Part shown: positions 35,782 through 43,256 of the stretch, one piece after another
Layout of the letters: every line of letters begins with the position of its first letter
Numbering within the stretch: position 1 is the first letter of the stretch
From: Limnobacter parvus
GTDB lineage: Bacteria; Pseudomonadota; Gammaproteobacteria; Burkholderiales; Burkholderiaceae_B
NCBI RefSeq assembly: GCF_024623725.1
Contig: NZ_JANKHG010000001.1
Location: 1 to 64,000 of the forward strand
Length of the DNA stretch: 64,000 nucleotides
Direction: 5' to 3'
Position numbers and translations under genes: made by a program
Notes under the pieces: generated by a model
The model's input: only the letters and a program-made list of their open reading frames with translations
Told to the model about the DNA's origin: nothing
Database searches by the model: none

Positions 35782-37545
35782 ATGAAAGTTTTCGGCTTCA
35801 AGTTTTTAAACACCTCGGCCGTAGACGGTTTGGGTTTTAATCAGGAAAAAATCAGAAATGCGGTCACTCAAACACTGAATGAGCACCTTGCAAACAACCA
35901 CTTTTCTACCTTGGTTCAGTCGCTTGCTTTCAAGCAAGACGAGCAATGTTTTTATGGTCCCGGCATGGATAAACGATGCGGGCTAGTCATTGATTACGGC
36001 AATATTGACCAAGGTATGGAAGGCGGACAGGTGGGCCGAGCCTACGTTGACGTGTATGCCCGCCCGGTATCAACAGAATTTGTAGATTGCGCCCCACCCG
36101 ACCAAGCCACTGCGGCACGCATTGATCAAGTACTTGAAAGCGTGAATAAGCAGCTTCGGGATTGGGGCATGCCCAATTTTCAATTCATCAACAAACTGCC
36201 ACAAGAAATTCCTGGACAAAAACAAAGTGACCATTACATCGATGTTTCCAGCTGCGCCAAGGTTCAAGGTGCAAATGTGGAGGGCGACTACGTTGACCGA
36301 ATTACCCAGATTGAAGACAAAACAGCAGGAGAACAACGCGCAGTTGGGCAGGCAAGCATTCAGCTTGAGCGCAGCAAAACGGTTTTAACCAACTTGATCG
36401 CCCATGAGTTTGCTCACACCACGGGCAGCCATCCACACGAAACACTTGATTTAAAAAAAGTAAACCCGGATGTGCTGCAGTTTATGTGTGAACCGATTTC
36501 CACAAACACGAAGGGGTCGCAGCTGATCTTCGATGAAAAATGTATGTCTCGCCAGTACGACCCAAACATCCTAAAAGTTTTAGTCAACGCACCAGGCCAG
36601 GAAAAGTGGGGCGAGTTTGAACTTGCAACCCTGCGCTCAGTTTACGCAAACACGCCTGGCCAACGCACAGCTGACTTCAACGATTCCGTTCAACGCATTG
36701 TTAATTCCATTCGCGAAAACTATGGGCAAAAAGTAGCAAGCCAGGCTATGGCCGCGTTTTGCGCAACGGCGTGCACATTGATTTTGCACCACGGTATTGA
36801 CCAACTACCACTGGGCCAAGGGTACAAGCAAGTGTTAAAAAACACCGCCAATATTTTTTCCAGTGTAATGCGATTGGCAATTCTTCACCAATCGCTTACA
36901 TCGTTTGCCCATATTTATTCGACGGGTTTTTTGGTGGCCACTTTGGGCAGCAACACACTAAAATCACTTGCACATTTATTGGGGGCCGCCGGTATGGGCC
37001 AAACTTTCTTGTCGCTTATACGCGGCAATTCAGACGCCATGGTTGGAATGCTGTTTGCCTTTGGCGGCAGCGTGGCAGGGCGCGCCTTTGCAGAAACGGT
37101 AAACACCTTGGTAAGCAAAGGGGCGCAGCGCAGCCCTCAATATTTTGAAAAAACCTGCATGGCGATGCTTGAAAACACAGCAGACACCGAACAACAACTG
37201 AACTTCATACAGCGCCACCTGCCAGACACCGTAAACAATTCAATTGCGCTAATAGGCAGGCTAGACAATTCCGTTGCCGAATTCGTGAACAAATACTGCA
37301 CACTGAATTTCTTGTATTCGAAACTTTTGAATGCTGCACCGGCTGCAAGCGCTGCGGTTGCTTCATCTGCACCGCCCACAGCACCGCCAGTAAATCCTGA
37401 AACTGTGCCAAGCCGACTTGAAATTCTGGAAAGCCAAGCCATTGAACTGGCGATTATCGAGAGCACGCATTCAAGCCAACTGGCCGCGCTTGCAGATGGC
37501 CATGCAACCATCAACCAACTGAATGCGGCAAGCCGTTCGAATTAA
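35782..37545 (+). CDS. putative metzincin-like zinc metalloprotease, candidate secreted effector
   Basis: About 587 residues from ATG 35782; an in-frame ATG at 35641 would add 47 residues lacking any domain-like pattern. The zinc motif H-E-F-A-H-T-T-G-S-H is at residues 208-217, followed by PHE and, some 50 residues on, an EKCMSRQYDP segment suggestive of a Met-turn and GEFELATLRSVY resembling the closing helix of matrixin-type enzymes. The third ligand spacing (His at +9 or +11 rather than +10) is unusual. The second half has hydrophobic, Gly/Ala-rich stretches (about 355-460) that could insert in membranes. No classical signal peptide. No close family recognised. Confidence 0.6.
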   Translation: MKVFGFKFLNTSAVDGLGFNQEKIRNAVTQTLNEHLANNHFSTLVQSLAFKQDEQCFYGPGMDKRCGLVIDYGNIDQGMEGGQVGRAYVDVYARPVSTEFVDCAPPDQATAARIDQVLESVNKQLRDWGMPNFQFINKLPQEIPGQKQSDHYIDVSSCAKVQGANVEGDYVDRITQIEDKTAGEQRAVGQASIQLERSKTVLTNLIAHEFAHTTGSHPHETLDLKKVNPDVLQFMCEPISTNTKGSQLIFDEKCMSRQYDPNILKVLVNAPGQEKWGEFELATLRSVYANTPGQRTADFNDSVQRIVNSIRENYGQKVASQAMAAFCATACTLILHHGIDQLPLGQGYKQVLKNTANIFSSVMRLAILHQSLTSFAHIYSTGFLVATLGSNTLKSLAHLLGAAGMGQTFLSLIRGNSDAMVGMLFAFGGSVAGRAFAETVNTLVSKGAQRSPQYFEKTCMAMLENTADTEQQLNFIQRHLPDTVNNSIALIGRLDNSVAEFVNKYCTLNFLYSKLLNAAPAASAAVASSAPPTAPPVNPETVPSRLEILESQAIELAIIESTHSSQLAALADGHATINQLNAASRSN

Positions 37546-37546
37546 G

Positions 37547-38716
37547 TTACATCTGAAAGTAAGTTCGGTACCACGCCACAAATTCGGCAATTCCCTTTTC
37601 AATGGGTGTGTCAGGGCGAAACTGAGTGGCTTGCACAAGTGCGGTTACATCAGCGCAGCTTTCACTTTTTTCAAGAATTGGGCCAGTAATGAATTCTTTC
37701 ACTGCGGTGCATTCCAGCGCCTTTTCCAACGCCGCAATTAACTCTTCAATTGAAACCGGTTTGCTGTTGCCCACATTCAGAATTCGCCAAGGGGCACTGC
37801 TACTGGCTTGGTCGGGTGCTTCCACCAGCCAGAACGGGTTACGCTCGGCGGGTGTGTCGCTGGCACGCAGTATGGCTTCCACCAGGTCGGCCACGTAGGT
37901 GTAGTCGCGGGTGTTGCTGCCGTCGTTGTAAATTTGAATGGGCTTGCCTTCCAGAATGCGTTTGGTGAATGCAAACAAAACTGAATCGGGTCTGCCCCAA
38001 GGGCCGTACACCGAGAAAAATCGCAAACCCGTGGTGGGCAAATTGAACTGGTGGCTATATGAATGCGCCATTAACTCACAGGCACGCTGCGTGGCAGCGT
38101 CTAGCCGCTGGGGGTGGTTGGCGCTGTCGCGTTCGCTCATCGGTTTTTGAAAACCTGCACCATAAACGGCATGGCTGCTGGCGTAGGTTAAATGGTGAAT
38201 TTTAAAATTGCGGCAAGCTTCCAGAAGCGACACAAAACTGTTGATGTTGTTCTGGACGCAATCGGTCGCGTTTTCATTCGACAAAAATTTGTCTGTTTGG
38301 CCCGCAAGGTGAATAACGCGCTGCACCTTGTAAGTTTCAAGGCATTCATTCAGCTCGGTGCTGTTGCACAAGTCTGCGCGAACGGTGTGGTATTTCGACC
38401 CTGTGGCTTTTGCAATTTCTTCCAACATGCCCAAACGTTCACGCTTTAAGCGGGTGTCGTAGTGGCTGTTCATGGAATCGAAGCCAATTACTTTGTTGCC
38501 ACGTTCAAGCAAAGCCTTGGCAGTGTGAAAGCCAATGAAGCCTGCATGCCCGGTCACCAACACCGTTTGTTTTTGCCTGGCTTTTTTGATCAACAGCGGG
38601 TTAGCGGCTTCCAGCTCAGCGTCGGCCAGGGCGGGCGAAGGTTCAAGTTCCGGAATTGCAGCGGTTTTTAATTGATCTGGGCCAGGGACGGCTTCCATCT
38701 TGATCTTGTGGTGCAT
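37547..38716 (-). CDS. NAD-dependent epimerase-like protein (UDP-glucuronate 4-epimerase-type), catalytic residues lost
   Basis: About 389 residues from ATG 38716; an in-frame TTG at 38773 is a weaker start. The Rossmann motif VTGHAGFIGFHTAKALLERG is intact near residue 55. The second half follows UDP-glucuronate/GDP-mannose-type epimerases closely (TTGLRFFSVYGPWGRPDSVLFAFTK). At the active site, where relatives have YxxxK, this protein has D206-A-A-T-Q210. Both Tyr and Lys are therefore missing, which argues against normal redox epimerisation. An N-terminal extension of about 45 residues precedes the fold. Downstream of cysC; convergent with the metalloprotease gene, stops 1 nt apart. Confidence 0.82.
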   Translation of the reverse strand: MHHKIKMEAVPGPDQLKTAAIPELEPSPALADAELEAANPLLIKKARQKQTVLVTGHAGFIGFHTAKALLERGNKVIGFDSMNSHYDTRLKRERLGMLEEIAKATGSKYHTVRADLCNSTELNECLETYKVQRVIHLAGQTDKFLSNENATDCVQNNINSFVSLLEACRNFKIHHLTYASSHAVYGAGFQKPMSERDSANHPQRLDAATQRACELMAHSYSHQFNLPTTGLRFFSVYGPWGRPDSVLFAFTKRILEGKPIQIYNDGSNTRDYTYVADLVEAILRASDTPAERNPFWLVEAPDQASSSAPWRILNVGNSKPVSIEELIAALEKALECTAVKEFITGPILEKSESCADVTALVQATQFRPDTPIEKGIAEFVAWYRTYFQM

Positions 38717-38792
38717 GCAGGGTTCATGAAAATGCGAAAGATGTAGCGTTGCCCGAATCCTGAACCTTGTCAACCAGTAAACGCTGGCTTGG

Positions 38793-39380
38793 CTAGGCGC
38801 AGTTCCAAATTCCCTGCTGCTGAAGGCGCATTTTTAGTGTTTGCACACACGCGGCCACCGTGGTTTCAGCGGTGTTCAACACCAAATCGGGCTGGGTTGG
38901 TGTTTCGTATGCAGAGTCGATTCCGGTGAAATTCGGCAACAAACCAAGCCGGGCCTGGCGGTACATGCCTTTGGGGTCGCGTTGTTCACACACGGCCAGG
39001 GGTGCATGCACAAACACTTCAAGAAATTGATCGGAAGGCACCAGCGAGCGGGCATACAAGCGGCCTTCGTTGTATGGCGAGATCATGGCCACAATCACCA
39101 ACAAACCGGCATCGGCCATAAGTTGCGCAACATGTGCGGTGCGCTGTACGTTGCAGGCACGGTCTTGTGGGCTGTAACCCAGGTCTGCATTCAGGCCGTG
39201 GCGCAGCTTGTCGCCGTCAAGCACGCAGGTGTGTACACCCGCACGGCGCAGGCGAAGTTCAAGTTCGCAAGCAATGGTCGATTTGCCTGCACCGCTTAGG
39301 CCTGTCAGCCACACAATTCCAGCCTTGTGCCCTTTTAACTGCTCATGGGTTACAGCGGGCAGTTCGGCGAGCGCATTCAT
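38793..39380 (-). CDS. cysC: adenylylsulfate kinase (APS kinase)
   Basis: A 195-residue P-loop kinase making PAPS from APS and ATP. Walker A is GLSGAGKST near residue 32, followed by VLDGDKLRHGLNADLGYS, DRACNVQRTAHVAQLM, and the phospho-serine region VIVAMISPYNEGR, all CysC hallmarks. No fused sulfurylase domain. The preceding TIGR03032 gene ends TGA directly before this ATG, so the two are translationally coupled. PAPS could feed a sulfotransferase or sulfated-glycan pathway rather than assimilation; that is inference from context. Confidence 0.93.
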   Translation of the reverse strand: MNALAELPAVTHEQLKGHKAGIVWLTGLSGAGKSTIACELELRLRRAGVHTCVLDGDKLRHGLNADLGYSPQDRACNVQRTAHVAQLMADAGLLVIVAMISPYNEGRLYARSLVPSDQFLEVFVHAPLAVCEQRDPKGMYRQARLGLLPNFTGIDSAYETPTQPDLVLNTAETTVAACVQTLKMRLQQQGIWNCA

Positions 39381-40562
39381 TCAACATTCCTCGACAGGTT
39401 CAACAGGAACAACGGGTTCCAGTGTCTCCGGCTTTTGTGCAGGCGGGGTGTTGTTGGCCTGCCCTTCAAGAACCACAAGGTCAGGGTGCTGGGCTTCATC
39501 CAGATTCATGATAACTGCATGGCGACAATCGGGAAGAATAATTGTGTCGAACAGTTCACGCGCGGCACCTTCAAATGTAACCGCAGGAATGACGTTGCCT
39601 GTTTTCAAATTCACTGCCACCAACTGGCAACGGTCAATTTCGCCAAGGGCGCGCAAGCGGTCATGCAGCGGAAAGTTTTCAACATACATATTGTGGCGTG
39701 GTTTGCTGACACCAAACACGGCGTAATCGCCAACAAAACTTAAGCCGCGGCCGTAGCCACCCACAAAGGCAATGCATTCATACTTACCGGTTTCCACATC
39801 AATTCGACCAAATTCACCAGCACCGCTGTTGAGCACATACAGTTCGCCTTCATGCAGGCGTGGGCTGTGGGGCTGAACCAAACCTGTACACACGGCTTCC
39901 TGTTCTTCGACACTCCACACCATGCCCGAATTGAAAGGCATATTGCGCCAGCCATTGGGTTCTGCTGTGGCGGCGAATAAGGTTACGTATTTGGCTTCGC
40001 CATTTTCCATGCACAGGCCATTTAAATGGCAGGCGTCGGCAGGGTTTAGTTCTTTGATGAATTTGGGTTGCCACACGGGCTTCATGCTGTGCGTGGCGCT
40101 GGGTACGCCCAGGCAGCTGTACTTGCTGGCCACAAACAAGGGCGTACCGGTGTGGTCGTATTTCATTTCGTGGATGTCCAGGTCGCCAGTGAAGCTGATT
40201 GACCGAGGTGTGTAGCACTTGTGGTAAATGGGACTTTCAATGCGGGGGTGAACCAATACGTCGTGGTACTGGCGAATGTCGGTTTGGCAAACCACCGCCA
40301 AGTGATCGCCCTGCACGTCCATGCCCATGCACAGCGGAAACTGCACAATGTGAAAATTCACGGAATCGGGATTGGGCACGCTAAGCACCAGCAAGTCGCC
40401 CATGCTGCGCGTGCCCATGATGACTGAAAAGCCCAGCTCTTGTTGCAAAGCTGCCCATTCCGGGTTGGTCAAAATACGTGTGTGCGGCTGTTGCTGTTGT
40501 TGTGCTTGCTGTTGTTGTGCTTGCTGTTGTTGTGCTTGCTGTTGTTGTTGTGCCTGTTGCAT
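39381..40562 (-). CDS. TIGR03032 family protein with N-terminal polyglutamine tract
   Basis: 393 residues. The TIGR03032 family pattern includes CHLNGLCMENGEAKYVTLFAAT, PHSPRLHEGELYVLNSGAG and YGRGLSFVGDYAVFGVSKPR. The family is uncharacterised and is expected to be a beta-propeller-like protein. The first 26 residues are a Gln-rich tract built from AQQQQ units and encoded by a 15-bp tandem repeat. A ribosome-binding site (AGGGTGAG) precedes the ATG. It ends with TGA abutting the cysC ATG. TIGR03032 members are reported near sulfotransferase or tetratricopeptide genes in other genomes, which fits the cysC neighbour. Confidence 0.85.
   Translation of the reverse strand: MQQAQQQQQAQQQQAQQQQAQQQQQPHTRILTNPEWAALQQELGFSVIMGTRSMGDLLVLSVPNPDSVNFHIVQFPLCMGMDVQGDHLAVVCQTDIRQYHDVLVHPRIESPIYHKCYTPRSISFTGDLDIHEMKYDHTGTPLFVASKYSCLGVPSATHSMKPVWQPKFIKELNPADACHLNGLCMENGEAKYVTLFAATAEPNGWRNMPFNSGMVWSVEEQEAVCTGLVQPHSPRLHEGELYVLNSGAGEFGRIDVETGKYECIAFVGGYGRGLSFVGDYAVFGVSKPRHNMYVENFPLHDRLRALGEIDRCQLVAVNLKTGNVIPAVTFEGAARELFDTIILPDCRHAVIMNLDEAQHPDLVVLEGQANNTPPAQKPETLEPVVPVEPVEEC
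40489..40560 (-). repeat. 15-bp tandem repeat encoding AQQQQ units
   Basis: The 15-bp unit TGCTTGCTGTTGTTG (plus strand) is repeated in full at 40504, 40519 and 40534, with partial copies on both sides. It lies in the 5' end of the TIGR03032 gene, and each unit adds five residues in frame, so copy-number change would alter tract length without shifting frame. Confidence 0.9.
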
Positions 40563-40657
40563 CTTCTCACCCTAGAAAGATTTGTTTCATCTTCCATACG
40601 CTACGCCGTTGCAAACAGGTCGACCACACCCTTTCAAGCTACCCCGATCAGACAACT

Positions 40658-43126
40658 TCAGTTGTACCTTGCATAGTTTTTCATTTCCGCCTTGATTTCT
40701 TCCAGCGAAATGCCCTGTGCCAAAATTGTTTTGGGCCCATGATCACTTAACTCGTGGGCAATGTAATGCTGCCCATTCAAGGTGGTTTGCTGCTCCACCA
40801 CAACAGCGGTTAATTTGTTTTCACTGATTCGGTGAAACAGCAGTGTTTTGGCAGCAGCATCCACTACGTTGTAGGAACTACCCAAATCGATGTGTGCCGG
40901 GTCGAGGGCGGCCAGCTTTTGCTTGATGACTTGGTGAGCAATTTCATTGATCGCGCTGCCACTGGGTGACTGCATGGCCAAATTTAAAACCCGTTCTTGA
41001 GCCTGTTCAATTTTTTTCTGTATGGCGGGCAATGTGGTGCTTTCTACAAGGGCCACATTGGCATTGACCTTGGCATCTTTGGCAGCCAAGGGCGCTGCGT
41101 CTTGAACAAATTGCCGGGTTGCTGCCAGCAATTCTGTTTTGCTGAGGTACTCCATTTGGGCAAACATTTCACTGCTACGCAAAAGGGTTCGCATGTAACT
41201 GCGCATGCTGGAATATCCGCAATTGGCGTCTTTTTGAGGGGCTTGAATAATAGGCTGCAAAGGCAGGCTGCTGGACTCGGGATTTTGGGTTAGCGAATCC
41301 AGCAGCGCATGGAACGAGGCCAGATTCGACAAAATACTGTGACCTTCACCAAAACTGACAGTAGACCCTTTGTTTTCCGCAGCTGTTTCCATGGTTGAAT
41401 TGGCATAGCCGATCAACTTTGAAAACACATCGAAACCCAGTGCGCCAGGGCGGTTGGCTTGCGCAGTCAGTTCAATGCCCCGGTAAACCTTGACGGTCTT
41501 GTATTTGGCGCCGCTGCTTTTCGATGAAGGCACACGATCATGAAAGTGATTAACACCGTAACCCCGGTTCATGAATTCAATATCGAAAGTGCCATCGGGG
41601 TTCTTTGTGAATGCAAGTGTAGTGACATGGGCGAAACCTTCTTCGCTCTCTGCAACCTGAAAAATTAGGGGCATGGCAAAGTGGGCCGAATTGCTGATTC
41701 GATCGAACAATGCTGTTGTGGTTTTTTCAATTTCTGCGGTGCTGTTTAGCTTGAAAGAAAAATCAAATTCAACCGCGTTTTTTGAAAACTCGATCAAGTT
41801 AGCTTTTAACTTATCCATGCTGGTAAAAAGTGCAGAGCCCGGTGTGCAGCGTGCCATGGATTTTTCAATCAGCTCGCTTTCGATTCTGGCGAACACAGCA
41901 CCATATCGTTCAGATGCATTTCCGTCTTTTTGGGTTTCATTTTCCGGTGTAATAATTCCGCCATACCTTTCAAGCAGCGTAATAGTTTCTTTGGGTATGG
42001 CGGCGAACTGCGTGTTCAAACCCGCAACATGGGCAAGGTAAGAAAATGTGAGCGGAATGTTTTTTGATGGGCTGGTGTCTACAAACACGGGGTTGCGCTT
42101 GTGATAGGTGGGGAAAAAATTTTTGTTGGCGTATTCTGCCAGTACGCTGTTCTTAATGTTTTCGCGAACCATCGCCACCACTTTGTCAGATTGAATGTCA
42201 ACAGCCTGTTTTCTTGGGTAGCCACTTTCATTGAAACCCGTTTGCAGACGCAGCACACCAAATTTTTCCCCGCCTTTTTTCAGAATTATGAAATTTAATC
42301 GCGAAGGCGCTGGTGCTGATTCCATGTACTCGCCAACCCGAAGATGCTTGAGCGAACCGGGTTCTTGAACCAGTGACTCAGCAAACTTGTTATTCATGAA
42401 TGTTCTAAGTTGTTTGAATGTTTCTATGCCAGGCAGTTTTATTTTTTGTGATCCTTGAAGTTCGAAACATTCAATTTTTTCCTCTTGTTTTGATGCACCC
42501 TGGTTCTGAATCAGCACCGGGTAAAAAGTGGTGTCATCGATTCGCTGAACATAAATGGAAGTGGATTCGTCGTCGCTTGAAAAAAACTCGGTTTTTCTTC
42601 CTTGCGGAATTGTTTCCTTGAAGCCATCCCAATCGGTGTGATATTTGATTAGATCGCCAAGTTCTTCGAAAGCCTCTGCCTGCAGTAGTTCCTGGGTTAA
42701 TTTACGGCTAAGCTTGGTTCGTAGCCCCTCCACAAAATCGTTTTCAGCAACAACCTTGTTGGACTTCATGTCAACAGCTTTGAAAACTCGATTGCCTTTT
42801 TTATCAATCGCGTTTTCAATGCGGTAGGTGCTTAAAGCGTTGATTCCTGTTTTTTGAATCAAAAACTGACGACCCTGTGCTTCAGATTCAGGCTGCACAA
42901 ATTCACTGATTTTCACAGCACCAATTTTAAAACTGCTTTTCAACATGGACAGTGCCAGGCGGTTGCTTTCTTCTGAACTGGTTTGCGGCTTTGATTTTTT
43001 CAAATACCGAGTGGTGTTCGCCAGCCTTTTTCCCAAGCTTTCCACCGCAGTGGATAACCGCGTTTTTTGCGGCACTGCATTTGCAGTGTCGCTGTTCGAA
43101 GATTTGTGAAAAGTTGTTATTCTCAT
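40658..43126 (-). CDS. unrecognised 822-residue protein, candidate secreted effector
   Basis: No family recognised with certainty. The N-terminal ~55 residues are Ser/Thr/Lys-rich and look disordered, as in many type III effector signals. Two similar segments, near residues 88-135 and 275-325, share a 'K-x-G ... YRIE/LRLQ ... AVDM/AVDI-x-S-x-KVVA' pattern, suggesting an internal duplication. H500 (FAHVTTLAF), N520 (EFMNRG), Q631 and C636 (QKDANCGYS) fall in the order His-Asp/Asn-Gln-Cys typical of clan CE cysteine proteases and YopJ-type acetyltransferases, with Q five residues before Cys. That functional guess is weak. It lies 130 nt after the LRR-NEL gene in the same direction. Confidence 0.7.
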   Translation of the reverse strand: MRITTFHKSSNSDTANAVPQKTRLSTAVESLGKRLANTTRYLKKSKPQTSSEESNRLALSMLKSSFKIGAVKISEFVQPESEAQGRQFLIQKTGINALSTYRIENAIDKKGNRVFKAVDMKSNKVVAENDFVEGLRTKLSRKLTQELLQAEAFEELGDLIKYHTDWDGFKETIPQGRKTEFFSSDDESTSIYVQRIDDTTFYPVLIQNQGASKQEEKIECFELQGSQKIKLPGIETFKQLRTFMNNKFAESLVQEPGSLKHLRVGEYMESAPAPSRLNFIILKKGGEKFGVLRLQTGFNESGYPRKQAVDIQSDKVVAMVRENIKNSVLAEYANKNFFPTYHKRNPVFVDTSPSKNIPLTFSYLAHVAGLNTQFAAIPKETITLLERYGGIITPENETQKDGNASERYGAVFARIESELIEKSMARCTPGSALFTSMDKLKANLIEFSKNAVEFDFSFKLNSTAEIEKTTTALFDRISNSAHFAMPLIFQVAESEEGFAHVTTLAFTKNPDGTFDIEFMNRGYGVNHFHDRVPSSKSSGAKYKTVKVYRGIELTAQANRPGALGFDVFSKLIGYANSTMETAAENKGSTVSFGEGHSILSNLASFHALLDSLTQNPESSSLPLQPIIQAPQKDANCGYSSMRSYMRTLLRSSEMFAQMEYLSKTELLAATRQFVQDAAPLAAKDAKVNANVALVESTTLPAIQKKIEQAQERVLNLAMQSPSGSAINEIAHQVIKQKLAALDPAHIDLGSSYNVVDAAAKTLLFHRISENKLTAVVVEQQTTLNGQHYIAHELSDHGPKTILAQGISLEEIKAEMKNYARYN

Positions 43127-43256
43127 TTTTGCGGCCCAGTGCGAACAGCAAAGCCGATTTTCATTCCATAGGCAATGAAAAGCGCGGCTTGTGCCTTTAG
43201 GCTTATGAGTGTTTTTTACACGCGGAGGGGTTCAAAACTGATCATAGTTAAACGAG

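Noticed and set aside
38760-38775. TTGACA at the extended epimerase start read as a -35 element
   Set aside because: No convincing -10 at the right spacing, so I did not list a promoter.
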